Assembly (NCBI RefSeq): GCF_001484765.1
Contig: NZ_KQ947380.1
Coordinates: forward strand, 186,001-250,000
DNA from: Entomohabitans teleogrylli
Lineage (GTDB): Bacteria > Pseudomonadota > Gammaproteobacteria > Enterobacterales > Enterobacteriaceae
Reading direction: 5' to 3'
DNA: 64,000 bases
Shown: positions 1-11,994 of the stretch, one piece after another
Layout of the letters: every line of letters begins with the position of its first letter
How positions within the stretch are numbered: the stretch's first letter is position 1
Made by a program: the position numbers and the translations under genes
Notes under the pieces: model-generated
Told to the model about the DNA's origin: nothing
Seen by the model: only the letters and a program-made list of their open reading frames with translations
Databases searched by the model: none

Positions 1-172
1 GTTCGGCCTGCTGCAGTTTCATCTGGCCCTGGCGCGCTAACTGGACGCCGCGTTCGAATTCGTTCAGCGCCTCTTCAAGGGGTAGGTCGCCGCTTTCCAG
101 ACGGGTGACTATCTGCTCCAGATCCTGTAATGCGGTTTCGAAACTGGCCGGGGCGTCATTTTTCTTCGGCAT
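1..172 (-). CDS. xseB: Exodeoxyribonuclease VII small subunit (3' part missing)
   Basis: The first 57 codons of XseB are present and the rest runs off the left edge of the window. The protein begins [20 protein letters not shown] and continues with the conserved helix carrying [22 protein letters not shown], which is diagnostic of the family. XseB associates with the large subunit XseA to form exonuclease VII, which degrades single-stranded DNA from both ends. The gene is divergent from thiI, as in E. coli. The start is the ATG (read as cat at 170-172); nothing unusual is visible. Confidence 0.95.
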   Translation of the reverse strand, partial: MPKKNDAPASFETALQDLEQIVTRLESGDLPLEEALNEFERGVQLARQGQMKLQQAE

Positions 173-356
173 AGCAAATGTCTGACTCTATATGTTAGGG
201 ATACCCGGATGGTATCTGTACAGTTATTGATCACGGTTCAGATGATTCTTAACACCTGAGCGCCCGCGTTTTATGGCGATATCGCCATGGTAACGGAGTC
301 AGGATGATAATCAAATATACCCAAAAGGGTTGGCTGTGTGCGCAATCTCACAACGG

Positions 357-365
357 TGGTATACT
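357..365 (+). promoter_or_regulatory. Probable thiI promoter, extended -10
   Basis: TG-G-TATACT is an extended -10 element about 100 bp upstream of the thiI start. No convincing -35 lies at the standard distance, which fits an extended -10 promoter. This is inference from sequence only. Confidence 0.4.
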
Positions 366-466
366 TGCGCGCTTCGGATGCAGGCGCGACAGCCGTACCT
401 GCAATACATCTTTTTTCCAGCCGGCGCGTTTACCGCGGTTTGGCTGACCAACGAACCTTAGCCGCC

Positions 467-1915
467 ATGAAGTTTATCATTAAATTGTTCCCGGAAATCA
501 CTATCAAAAGCCAATCTGTGCGTTTGCGCTTTATAAAAATCCTGACCGGGAATATTCGCAATGTCCTGAAGCGCTACGATGAAGATCTGGCCGTGGTGCG
601 TCACTGGGACCATATCGTGGTGCGCGTGAAGACGCCTGACCAGCAGGAGAATGTTCGCGATGCCCTGACCCGGATTCCGGGTATTCACCATATTCTGGAA
701 GTGGAAGATGTTCCTTTCACCTCCATGCACGATATCTTTGAGCAGACCCTGGCCCTGTATCGCGGTCAACTGGAAAACAAAACCTTCTGTGTGCGGGTCA
801 AGCGCCGCGGCAAACATGAATTCAGCTCTATCGACGTGGAGCGCTATGTGGGCGGCGGTCTGAATCAGCATATCGAATCGGCGCGGGTGAAGCTGACCCA
901 TCCGGATGTCACGGTGCATCTGGAAATCGAAGACGATCGCCTGCTGCTGGTGAAAGGGCGCTATGAAGGCATCGGCGGTTTCCCGATCGGCACTCAGGAA
1001 GACGTGCTGTCGCTAATCTCCGGCGGCTTCGATTCCGGGGTATCCAGCTATATGCTGATGCGTCGCGGCTGTCGTGTGCATTACTGCTTCTTTAATCTTG
1101 GCGGCGCTGCCCATGAAATCGGCGTACGTCAGGTAGCGCATTATTTGTGGAACCGCTTTGGCAGTTCGCACCGGGTACGCTTTGTGGCGATCAACTTTGA
1201 ACCGGTGGTCGGCGAAATTCTTGAGAAGGTCGATGACGGCCAGATGGGCGTGGTGCTTAAGCGTATGATGGTGCGCGCAGCGTCAAAAGTGGCGGAGCGC
1301 TATGGGGTGCAGGCGCTGGTGACCGGCGAGGCGCTGGGCCAGGTGTCCAGCCAGACCCTGACCAACCTGCGGCTGATTGACAACGTCAGCGACACGCTGG
1401 TGCTGCGTCCGCTGATTGCCTGGGACAAAGAGCATATTATCAACCTGGCGCGGGAAATCGGCACTGAAGATTTTGCCCGCACGATGCCGGAATACTGCGG
1501 CGTGATCTCCAAAAGCCCGACGGTAAAAGCGGTGAAGGCGAAGATCGAAGGCGAAGAGGAGAATTTCGATTTCGCGATCCTCGACCGGGTAGTGGCGGAA
1601 GCGGTTAATCTGGATATTCGCGAGATTGCCCGGCAGACCGAACAGGAAGTGGTGGAAGTTGAAACCGTCAGCGGTTTTGGTCCGAACGATGTGATTCTCG
1701 ACATCCGTTCGATTGACGAACAGGATGACAAGCCGCTCCAGGTGGAGGGGGTCGATGTCGTTTCCCTGCCGTTTTACAAGCTCAGCACGCAGTTCGGTAA
1801 TCTGGATCAGAGCAAAACCTGGCTGCTGTGGTGTGAGCGCGGGGTGATGAGCCGCCTGCAGGCGCTGTATCTGCGCGAGCAGGGGTTCAGCAATGTCAAA
1901 GTGTATCGCCCGTAA
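467..1915 (+). CDS. thiI: tRNA uridine 4-sulfurtransferase ThiI
   Basis: A 482-residue protein, the same length as E. coli ThiI. It transfers persulfide sulfur, received from IscS, to U8 of tRNA (4-thiouridine) and to ThiS for thiamine thiazole synthesis. The N-terminal ferredoxin-like and THUMP domains (about residues 1-165) are followed by the PP-loop [10 protein letters not shown] near residue 183 and a C-terminal rhodanese domain from about residue 404. The two functional cysteines are present in MPEYCGV (about 344) and LLWCERG (about 456). I start at the ATG giving [10 protein letters not shown] because this is where family homology begins; an in-frame upstream extension has no family counterpart. 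The gene is followed by a hairpin. Confidence 0.97.
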   Translation: MKFIIKLFPEITIKSQSVRLRFIKILTGNIRNVLKRYDEDLAVVRHWDHIVVRVKTPDQQENVRDALTRIPGIHHILEVEDVPFTSMHDIFEQTLALYRGQLENKTFCVRVKRRGKHEFSSIDVERYVGGGLNQHIESARVKLTHPDVTVHLEIEDDRLLLVKGRYEGIGGFPIGTQEDVLSLISGGFDSGVSSYMLMRRGCRVHYCFFNLGGAAHEIGVRQVAHYLWNRFGSSHRVRFVAINFEPVVGEILEKVDDGQMGVVLKRMMVRAASKVAERYGVQALVTGEALGQVSSQTLTNLRLIDNVSDTLVLRPLIAWDKEHIINLAREIGTEDFARTMPEYCGVISKSPTVKAVKAKIEGEEENFDFAILDRVVAEAVNLDIREIARQTEQEVVEVETVSGFGPNDVILDIRSIDEQDDKPLQVEGVDVVSLPFYKLSTQFGNLDQSKTWLLWCERGVMSRLQALYLREQGFSNVKVYRP

Positions 1916-1926
1916 TGGTTGACCAG

Positions 1927-1955
1927 ACGGCCCGCAGGACGGGCCGTTATTTATT
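1927..1955 (+). terminator. Terminator after thiI
   Basis: Inverted repeat ACGGCCC / GGGCCGT with a 7-nt spacer, followed by TATTTATT. It sits between the convergent ends of thiI and yajL. Confidence 0.65.
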
Positions 1956-2541
1956 CGTAGTAGTTGTAAATACCTGCCGGAAGCACCAGTTGGCCGGCAA
2001 CTTCCGCCGCTTTTGCTTTTCCGACCAGCAGTTCAATGATCTTCAGCGCGAAATCCATCGCCGTCCCCGGCCCCTGGCTGGTCAGTAGTTTTACCCGCTC
2101 GTCATAATAGGCGCGTTTATCCATCCACCGGTCGGCCGGAATACGCTCTTTCAGGCCCGGAAAACCGGTCATATTGCCGATCGGGAACAGGTTGTGCGGC
2201 ACCAGTACGGTGCCGGCAGCGGCGCAAATCGCCGCCACTATACGCCCGGAAAGATGAAACTGGCGTACGGTTTCCACCAGCAGCGGGCTGTCGCGGAAGC
2301 ACTCGGCGCCTTTCAATCCGCCAGGCAGGACAATAACGTCAAAATCGCCGTCGGCGACCGCCACTAACGGCGCATCGGCCAGCAGCCTGACGCCGCGCGA
2401 GCAGGTGATGGTGAGGTCGCCATCGCTGGCGACGCTGGCGGTGGTGACCTGAATGCCGGCGCGCACCAGTAAATCAATGGTGGTAACCGCTTCGGTCTCT
2501 TCAGTACCAGGGGCGAGACAAACCAGCGCCGACGCGCTCAT
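1951..2541 (-). CDS. yajL: DJ-1/PfpI family protein YajL
   Basis: A 196-residue DJ-1 superfamily protein, the same length as E. coli YajL, reported as an oxidative-stress chaperone and proposed protein/nucleotide deglycase. The nucleophile-elbow cysteine lies in VAAICAAAG, at the position of Cys106 in E. coli; the residues after it (AAAGTV) differ slightly from the K-12 AAPATV as I recall it. The glutamate of the family active site is in APGTEETE. I start at [12 protein letters not shown]; a longer in-frame start adds ten residues without family support. It overlaps the 3' end of panE by 41 bp and is probably co-transcribed with it. Confidence 0.95.
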   Translation of the reverse strand: MSASALVCLAPGTEETEAVTTIDLLVRAGIQVTTASVASDGDLTITCSRGVRLLADAPLVAVADGDFDVIVLPGGLKGAECFRDSPLLVETVRQFHLSGRIVAAICAAAGTVLVPHNLFPIGNMTGFPGLKERIPADRWMDKRAYYDERVKLLTSQGPGTAMDFALKIIELLVGKAKAAEVAGQLVLPAGIYNYYE

Positions 2542-3415
2542 AATCACTCTCCTTACGTTTGATTTGTTCATACAGGCGGCCGTTGACCGGCGTGTTCAGG
2601 CCGTGGGCTCTGGCGCGCTGCAACAGATAGCCGGTGATGTAGTCAATTTCGGTATGGCGCTGCGCCCGGATATCCTGCAGCATTGATGAGATATTTTTTG
2701 CGGTACTGTGAATCACTTGGTTGACATAGAACAGCAGATCTTCCGGTGAGGTGTGGTGGCCTTCGCGCTGCATGACCATGGCGACTTCCCTGCAGATGGC
2801 TTCTACCTCCTGCGGATAGTCCGTCAGACCGCCGTTCGGGCAGTTATGAAGCGCCGTGAGCGGATTGATCACGCAGTTGACCGCCAGTTTTTTCCACGAA
2901 GCGGAGGCGACATCATCGTGCCAGGCGATATCCGGCAGGGCGCATTGCAGCACTTCGGCCAGCCAACTGAAGGTTTTTGCCGCTTCATTGCCCGGGCCGA
3001 TATGGGTGATCCCCTGAGCTACGTGGATAATGACGTTGCCATCGCGCCGGGCGGCGTGGGTGGTGACCGCCGGTAACAGCGGGCGTCGCAGATGGCGTAG
3101 CTCTTCCAGGATTCCCATTCCGTTATGGAGTAACATCACCGGGCAGTTTTCCGGGATTAACGATGCCAGATTCTGTATGGCTTCCGATACCTGCCAGGCT
3201 TTCAGGGTCACCAGCAGCAGATCGCTTTGCGCCAGAAAATCGGGATCGTTGGTGGTCAGCGATTGGTTGAAAACGCTGCCGTCGGTTTCAATCAGATTCA
3301 CACTGCAATACGGCTGAGGAACCCGCAGCCAGCCCTGAACCTCATGCCCCTGTTTGTAAAGCGCAGCGAGCCATAGTTGGCCCAGGGCCCCACAACCTAA
3401 TACGGTAATCTTCAT
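2501..3415 (-). CDS. panE: 2-dehydropantoate 2-reductase
   Basis: A 304-residue ketopantoate reductase that makes D-pantoate with NADPH in pantothenate/coenzyme A synthesis. The Rossmann fold starts at the N-terminus with [11 protein letters not shown] (GxGxxG), and the C-terminal catalytic domain holds the conserved lysine/asparagine stretch [23 protein letters not shown]. It is first in a two-gene unit with yajL, whose 5' end it overlaps by 41 bp. E. coli PanE is 303 residues. The gene is divergent from yajQ. Confidence 0.97.
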   Translation of the reverse strand: MKITVLGCGALGQLWLAALYKQGHEVQGWLRVPQPYCSVNLIETDGSVFNQSLTTNDPDFLAQSDLLLVTLKAWQVSEAIQNLASLIPENCPVMLLHNGMGILEELRHLRRPLLPAVTTHAARRDGNVIIHVAQGITHIGPGNEAAKTFSWLAEVLQCALPDIAWHDDVASASWKKLAVNCVINPLTALHNCPNGGLTDYPQEVEAICREVAMVMQREGHHTSPEDLLFYVNQVIHSTAKNISSMLQDIRAQRHTEIDYITGYLLQRARAHGLNTPVNGRLYEQIKRKESDYERVGAGLSRPWY

Positions 3416-3570
3416 ACATCCTCCTCGCCCGCAACAACCCCGGGCGGCGTAATTCCCTGTATTATAGCTTTTTTAGGTATACATTTAGACTTACAGTTGC
3501 CTTACGCGGGTTGTTTTGTGCGGCTCAGTGGGTATTATGCATCGCAACAAAAAGAGAGGGAGAGGAAAAG

Positions 3571-4062
3571 ATGCCATCTTTTGATATTGTTTCCGAAGTC
3601 GATCTCCAGGAAGTCCGCAACGCGGTGGATAACGCCACCCGCGAGCTGGAGACCCGTTTTGACTTTCGGAATGTCACCGCCAGTTTTGAACTGAATGACA
3701 AAAATCAGACGATTAAAGTGGTCAGCGAGTCAGACTTTCAGGTTAATCAGTTACTGGATATTCTGCGCGGCAAACTACTCAAGCGCGGCATTGAAGGTAG
3801 CTCGATTGAGGTGCCGGAAGAGTTTGAGCACAGTGGCAAAACCTGGAGCGCGGATGCCAAACTAAAGCAGGGCATTGATGCGCCGATGGCGAAAAAGATC
3901 GTTAAGCTTATCAAAGACAGCAAACTGAAAGTGCAGGCGCAGATCCAGGGCGAGCAGGTGCGGGTCACCGGCAAATCCCGCGACGATCTCCAGGCGGTAA
4001 TGGCGCTGGTGCGCGGCGGGAATCTGGGGCAGCCGTTCCAGTTCAACAACTTCCGCGACTAA
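3571..4062 (+). CDS. yajQ: Nucleotide-binding protein YajQ
   Basis: A 163-residue protein of the YajQ/UPF0234 family: two ferredoxin-like domains that bind nucleotides (some homologues bind c-di-GMP; others are reported as phage or host regulators). The start [22 protein letters not shown] is typical of the family and is preceded by the purine-rich AGAGGGAGAGGAAAAG, a strong ribosome binding site. The length is identical to E. coli YajQ. It ends 16 bp before the 3' end of the convergent muramidase gene. Confidence 0.96.
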   Translation: MPSFDIVSEVDLQEVRNAVDNATRELETRFDFRNVTASFELNDKNQTIKVVSESDFQVNQLLDILRGKLLKRGIEGSSIEVPEEFEHSGKTWSADAKLKQGIDAPMAKKIVKLIKDSKLKVQAQIQGEQVRVTGKSRDDLQAVMALVRGGNLGQPFQFNNFRD

Positions 4063-4078
4063 GCCGCGACGGCGCAGC

Positions 4079-4825
4079 TTATTGCTCCGCCGTCAGCGCC
4101 TGTAGCTGTGCGGCGGAGAAGCGAAACACATTCAGATCGACAAAAGTGGTTATCCCCGCCACCCGGCCGCGATTGGCATACTGCCAGAACTGCCATTCAC
4201 GGGCATCCGGCAGGTTTGGCTGCCGGTAAATATCTCTTATCCAGACGGGATTATCGGGAAAACGCCGCTGCAGGTGATCATCGTAGAATTCCCGGGTGGC
4301 ATAGATGATGGCTTTTTTGCCGTATACCGCTTCCACACGCTGTAAAAAATGGCCGATCTCGCGTATTAAGGCGGCGGCATCCGGCGCCTGGCAATTGGCG
4401 CCGTATTCCAGATCGATAGCCGGCGGCAGTGTCCCGCTTTCTACCGGAACCGTGGCGATAAAGTTTTCCGCCTGAGCCAGTCCCGATTTACAGAATGTGA
4501 AAAAGTGGTAGGCCCCTTTGATAAAACCATGCCGCCCGGCGGCCTGCCAGTTGCTGGCGAACAGGGGATCCCGAAAGTCGCCGCCTTCGCTGGCTTTTAT
4601 AAGAACGAAATGGATCTGCCGGCTATCGAGCTGCGGCCAGTCGATTTGGCGCTGGTGATGGGAGATATCGATACCGCGCACCGGGTAGCGCTCCAGCGAA
4701 GGGTAATTGAGACGCAGATATCCCTGATAAAACGCAGTATGCAGCACGGCCAAGGCGCCGACCGCCAGCAACAATATTCCGACAATCCACCGGTAGCGCC
4801 TGCGGCGCAGAAGAGATCCGATCAT
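4079..4825 (-). CDS. Glycoside hydrolase family 25 muramidase, membrane-anchored
   Basis: A 248-residue protein with an arginine-rich N-terminus (LLRRRRYR) and one hydrophobic segment (about 13-32), which suggests a signal anchor placing the catalytic domain in the periplasm. The rest is a GH25 lysozyme fold. GIDISHHQ carries Asp53, PPAIDLEYG carries the Asp138-x-Glu140 pair, and FVDLNVF carries Asp230; these are the acidic positions expected of an active GH25 enzyme. GH25 enzymes cleave the MurNAc-GlcNAc bond of peptidoglycan. It lies 37 bp downstream of yajR on the same strand, so it probably belongs to the yajR transcript. E. coli K-12 has no gene here. It is not phage-like in context: no holin or spanin is nearby. 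Confidence 0.9.
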   Translation of the reverse strand: MIGSLLRRRRYRWIVGILLLAVGALAVLHTAFYQGYLRLNYPSLERYPVRGIDISHHQRQIDWPQLDSRQIHFVLIKASEGGDFRDPLFASNWQAAGRHGFIKGAYHFFTFCKSGLAQAENFIATVPVESGTLPPAIDLEYGANCQAPDAAALIREIGHFLQRVEAVYGKKAIIYATREFYDDHLQRRFPDNPVWIRDIYRQPNLPDAREWQFWQYANRGRVAGITTFVDLNVFRFSAAQLQALTAEQ

Positions 4826-4862
4826 GACACTTCCCTATCAAAACGCGCCTCTGGCGCCGGGA

Positions 4863-6236
4863 TTACCCGGCGGCGCTGGTTTTCAGCCAGGTCTCAATTT
4901 CCACCCGGTTGGTGATTTTACTGTCAATCTTCACATACGCGCTGCGTTCTTCCGGCACGATAAACGCCTCGCTGACGCCGTCGCGGGCCAGCAGACGCTG
5001 TTGTAAATCGTCGCGGTCCATGGCCTGTTCCGGCAGCTCAATTCGCAGGCTGCTGACATAGGGCGGCTCCTGCATGGTGGTACTGACCACCAGCCACAGG
5101 GTCGCCAGCAGCGCCCCGGCCAGGAAAACGGTCTGTGAGTCAAAATAACCGCCGAGCCAGCCGCCCAGCGAACCGCCCAGCGCGACGCCAAGGAACTGGC
5201 TGGTGGAGTAAATCCCCATCGCCGTACCTTTATAGCCGGCGGGAGCCTCTTTGCTGATCAACGACGGCAGGAGCGCTTCCAGCAGATTAAAGGCGAGGAA
5301 GAATAGCTGAACCCCAACCACCAGTTCCCAGAAACGGTTCCCGGCTCCCCAGAGTACGATTTCCGCCACCACCAGAGTAATCACGCAGCCGACGAATACC
5401 CGCTTCATATGGCGTTTGACTTCCGCATAGATGATACACGGCACCACGGAGGCAAAAGAGATAAGCATGGTAAACAGGTAAATCTTCCAGTGCTGCGGGG
5501 CGGGTAAGCCCGCCTGTTCAAGCTGGCCGGGGAGCGCCACGAAGGTGGACATCAACAGGATATGCAGGCACATGATGCCGAAGTTCAGCTTCAGCAGTTT
5601 CGGATTAGCCAGCACTTTACTGAAGCAGCCTTTGACCATGCCGGATTCGCGGTTCAGAACATGGTTTTTACTGTCCGGCACCAGCCACAGGGTGATGACA
5701 ATCCCGAGGCTGGCCAGAATAGCAATCATCCAGAACAGGGCGTTCAGTCCCAGCGCATGGGTAATAATCGGCCCCAGCACCATGGCGATAGCAAAAGTAA
5801 TCCCGAAGCTGACGCCGATAAACGCCATGGCTTTGGTGCGGTTCTGTTCGCGGGTCAGATCGGAAAGCAGCGCCATGACAGCGGCGGCGATAGCCCCGGA
5901 ACCTTGCAGGGCGCGACCAATAATGATCCCCCAAATCGAGGAGGAGAGGGCTGCGACAATGCTGCCCAGTACGAAAACCAGCAGACCGCCGACAATCAAC
6001 GGTTTCCGACCGATACGGTCAGAAACCAGGCCAAAGGGGATCTGAAACACCGCCTGTGCCAGCCCGTAAATCCCGATGGCGATACCGATAAGCGCCTCAC
6101 TGGCGCCCTGCAGAGCCATGCCGTATGTCGTTAACACCGGGAGTACCATAAACATTCCCAGCATTCGCAGGGAAAAAACGCTCCCTAAACCCCAGGTCGC
6201 CCGAAGTTCGACCGGCGTCATTTTATAATCGTTCAT
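4863..6236 (-). CDS. yajR: MFS transporter YajR with C-terminal YAM domain
   Basis: A 457-residue major facilitator protein with about 12 transmembrane helices and the motif-A sequence GLVSDRIGRKPLIVGG after helix 2. It ends with a soluble ferredoxin-like YAM domain (about the last 65 residues, AYVKIDSKITNRVEIETWL), characteristic of YajR. The physiological substrate is not established. The ATG is chosen over a GTG two codons upstream because GAGG is correctly spaced for the ATG. It is followed at 37 bp by the GH25 gene on the same strand. Confidence 0.95.
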   Translation of the reverse strand: MNDYKMTPVELRATWGLGSVFSLRMLGMFMVLPVLTTYGMALQGASEALIGIAIGIYGLAQAVFQIPFGLVSDRIGRKPLIVGGLLVFVLGSIVAALSSSIWGIIIGRALQGSGAIAAAVMALLSDLTREQNRTKAMAFIGVSFGITFAIAMVLGPIITHALGLNALFWMIAILASLGIVITLWLVPDSKNHVLNRESGMVKGCFSKVLANPKLLKLNFGIMCLHILLMSTFVALPGQLEQAGLPAPQHWKIYLFTMLISFASVVPCIIYAEVKRHMKRVFVGCVITLVVAEIVLWGAGNRFWELVVGVQLFFLAFNLLEALLPSLISKEAPAGYKGTAMGIYSTSQFLGVALGGSLGGWLGGYFDSQTVFLAGALLATLWLVVSTTMQEPPYVSSLRIELPEQAMDRDDLQQRLLARDGVSEAFIVPEERSAYVKIDSKITNRVEIETWLKTSAAG

Positions 6237-6373
6237 TGCCACCTCGGCTGAAAATTCGGCTCTATAGTAGTGCGGGGAGAGGTATGGGTAAATGACTGGT
6301 TGTTTAGAAAATATTACTCTGGGTGGCGATTAGTGCTGTGAATGGAAAAGGCCGCCCGAGCGCCCTTTGAGAT

Positions 6374-6500
6374 TGATGACAAATCTCATCTCATTACTGA
6401 ACGTGCGGATATTACCCGTTAACCAATAAGGAAAATCAATGGATTGATTTTCGGCTGATAACCACAAAGAGGAAAAATCACGTTTTTTCCCTTTGTCAGT
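6374..6500 (+). repeat. Dispersed hairpin repeat, copy 1
   Basis: This interval shares an extended, gapped match with the reverse complement of 34450-34570. Shared blocks, in order, are CAAA..TCAT.TCATT, an AAC.TGC.GATA block, AAAATCAAT..ATTG, TTCGGCT.ATAA.CACAAAG and a terminal hairpin. In this copy the hairpin is CAAAGAGGAAAAA pairing with TTTTTTCCCTTTG. It does not resemble the ERIC, REP or BOX consensus sequences I remember. Confidence 0.7.
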
Positions 6501-6503
6501 AGC

Positions 6504-6531
6504 TAAAAAGGGCGCCTGAGCGCCCTTTTTT
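6504..6531 (-). terminator. cyo operon terminator, bidirectional
   Basis: GGGCGC-CTGA-GCGCCC hairpin flanked on the minus-strand 3' side by a run of five U and on the plus-strand side by six T. It lies just downstream of cyoE. Confidence 0.8.
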
Positions 6532-6545
6532 ATCGCAGAACGGTA

Positions 6546-7433
6546 TTACCAGACGTAGGTCAGTAGGCTACCGGAATCCGGAACCATAAAATCGACTGAC
6601 ATCATGACACTCAGGGAAGTGATCGCCACGATAGAAAAGACGAACAGTTTGCGCGCCCAGACTCTGTCGTCCGCGACGTTGTAGCCGCGCAGCGCCATAC
6701 CCAGCCACCAGACGCTGACCGCGGCGGCAACCACCAGGTATTTGTAACCGGCGTAGCCGCCCAGCGACAGCATCAGGGTGGCGACAGCGAAAGCGATGAT
6801 GTACAGCGTGATATGGTTTTTGGCGACCGAAATACCTTTCACCACCGGCAGTACCGGAATATTGGCAGCCTGGTAATCTTTAAAGCGGAAGATGGCAATC
6901 GCATAGGAGTGCGGCATCTGCCACAGGCTGAAGATCGCCAGCAGGATAGCGGCGCCGGTATCGAAATCACCGGTCACCGCGCAGTAGCCAATCACCGGCG
7001 GCGCGGCGCCGGACAGACTGCCGATCAGGGTGCCGTAGACCGAGTGACGCTTCATCCACAGGCTATAAACCCCGACGTACACCACAAAGCCCATTACCGC
7101 CAGCCACATGGCCAGCGGATTAGCGCCAAACCACAGCATGACAAAGCCAGCAATACCCAGCACAGTGGCGTACACCAGCGATACTTTCGGTGAAATCAGG
7201 CCTTTTACCAGCACCCGGTTCTTCGTCCTTTCCATCTTACGGTCGATATCCCTGTCGATTACGTTGTTGTAAACGCAACCCGACGCCACGACCAGGGATA
7301 CACCCACCAGCGTGTAGAGGAAGAGGGGATAGTCAATATGGCCTTTTGCGGCCAACAGAAATCCCCCGATGACAGAAATTAAATTGCCGAAAATAATTCC
7401 TGGTTTCGTTACTTGCAGGTATTGCTTAATCAT
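6546..7433 (-). CDS. cyoE: Protoheme IX farnesyltransferase (heme O synthase)
   Basis: A 295-residue UbiA-superfamily prenyltransferase with about nine membrane helices. It adds farnesyl diphosphate to heme B to make heme O, which sits in the bo3 oxidase active site. The aspartate-rich motif [18 protein letters not shown] and the second-loop residues (around WMKRHSVYG) are present. The start [17 protein letters not shown] matches the family; the in-frame upstream extension runs into cyoD and is not used. It is the last gene of cyoABCDE and lies 11 bp after cyoD. Confidence 0.97.
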   Translation of the reverse strand: MIKQYLQVTKPGIIFGNLISVIGGFLLAAKGHIDYPLFLYTLVGVSLVVASGCVYNNVIDRDIDRKMERTKNRVLVKGLISPKVSLVYATVLGIAGFVMLWFGANPLAMWLAVMGFVVYVGVYSLWMKRHSVYGTLIGSLSGAAPPVIGYCAVTGDFDTGAAILLAIFSLWQMPHSYAIAIFRFKDYQAANIPVLPVVKGISVAKNHITLYIIAFAVATLMLSLGGYAGYKYLVVAAAVSVWWLGMALRGYNVADDRVWARKLFVFSIVAITSLSVMMSVDFMVPDSGSLLTYVW

Positions 7434-7444
7434 GTTCGCCGCTC

Positions 7445-7773
7445 TTAGTGAACCATCATGTTGTAGTTGAGGTTCCACATAATCCAGATTGAACCCACTA
7501 CCAGGATGGCGATGATCAGCACGGTAAAGATAAAGGCGGTCAGGTTCCAGCGCTCCTCCGAAGAGGTGTTCATATGCAGGAAGCAGACCAGGTGAACCAG
7601 AATCTGTACCACCGCCGTGACCAGAACGGTACCCAGAATGGCGCCTTGCGAGGCGGTGCCATTCATGACCATCCAGAACGGAATCACGGTCAGAATGATC
7701 GACAGGATAAACCCTGTCATATATGTTTTTACGCTGCCGTGGGCGGCGCCGTTGTGATCGGTTGAATGACTCA

Positions 7774-7774
<1 letters not shown>
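7445..7774 (-). CDS. cyoD: Cytochrome bo3 quinol oxidase subunit IV
   Basis: A 109-residue protein with three transmembrane helices, the same size as E. coli CyoD. It is the smallest subunit and assists CuB binding and assembly of subunit I. The sequence begins [33 protein letters not shown]. It shares one base with the cyoC stop codon (TAATG), indicating translational coupling. Confidence 0.97.
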
Positions 7775-11337
<3,563 letters not shown>

Positions 11338-11388
11338 TTAACGACCTCAATTCCGGAGGGGGATCTGGTGGCGTTTAAGTGTGGCTGC

Positions 11389-11417
11389 ATTTTACGGGAA
11401 GGTTACATTACTGTAAA
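11389..11417 (-). promoter_or_regulatory. Probable cyoABCDE promoter
   Basis: On the minus strand TTTACA (read as TGTAAA at 11412-11417) is separated by 17 bp from TAAAAT (read as ATTTTA at 11389-11394), about 50 bp upstream of the cyoA ATG. Spacing and position are those of a sigma-70 promoter. Confidence 0.65.
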
Positions 11418-11872
11418 CATGTTAGGGGTATGTCAGGGGTGTGTTATTGGGTTTCGTCAGGGATGTCACACGAATTGCAACAAAATGTAAAATTTAAGCC
11501 TGAACAGGGACATGATACAGGTTATAACAAAACGCATTGTAAAGAAAGGTCAATGTGGCCAATTGGTATAACCAATATGAATAAGAAAACAATTGATTAA
11601 CAAATTTAGCCCAAATAAGGAACAATTAAAAAACACAAAAAGAACAAAGATATTTTTTTCAGTGGCTGAATCGTTAAGGATAATATCGCACGTAATGATA
11701 AGCTGGAATATTCCTGGGGTCCATCGCTACGCTTGCTAATATTTCATTAACCTTATCAACTGCTCTCTTTTTCAGCAGATAAATAGTTTATGGCATGAAC
11801 TGTATAATAAAAATTAAGTAATAAATCGTCTCAGTTAATTAGATCTGCCTGTAATGTCGCTATCTGCAGGGG

Positions 11873-11905
11873 GCGGCCCGGCTTTAACGCAGGTGTGGGC
11901 CGGGA
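11873..11905 (-). terminator. Possible terminator hairpin after ampG
   Basis: On the minus strand CCCGGC pairs with GCCGGG across a 16-nt loop, about 90 bp after the ampG stop. There is no T-run, so this may only be a stabilising hairpin. Confidence 0.3.
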
Positions 11906-11994
11906 GAAAGATTAACAGGCCTTGACAGACCCGGGGAGAGGAGGGCGAAGATGCGCCGCCGACGCGCGCCGGACAACACATTTTCGACAGGCGC

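Larger units (their letters stand above)
6237..6545. other. Gene-less interval yajR-cyoE with repeat and terminator
   Basis: This stretch holds the upstream region of yajR, a hairpin repeat of about 110 bp (6374-6500, listed separately) and the terminator of the cyo operon. I see no credible reading frame. Confidence 0.6.
11338..11994. other. Gene-less interval cyoA-ampG
   Basis: About 650 bp between the co-oriented ampG and cyoA genes. The cyoA-proximal end holds the cyo promoter. The middle (about 11460-11830) is visibly AT-rich with several TTAA/GTTAAT-like words that could bind ArcA or other regulators; I cannot define a single site. Short reading frames here look random. A GC-rich hairpin (11873-11905) lies near the 3' end of ampG. 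Confidence 0.5.

Noticed and set aside
338-466. Longer ThiI with 43 extra N-terminal residues
   Set aside because: The extension overlaps the promoter-like extended -10 element and has no similarity to ThiI; family homology and the E. coli length begin at 467.
11379-11600. Possible 73-codon gene upstream of cyoA
   Set aside because: It overlaps the cyo promoter on the opposite strand, lacks a good ribosome binding site and has no recognisable protein character.
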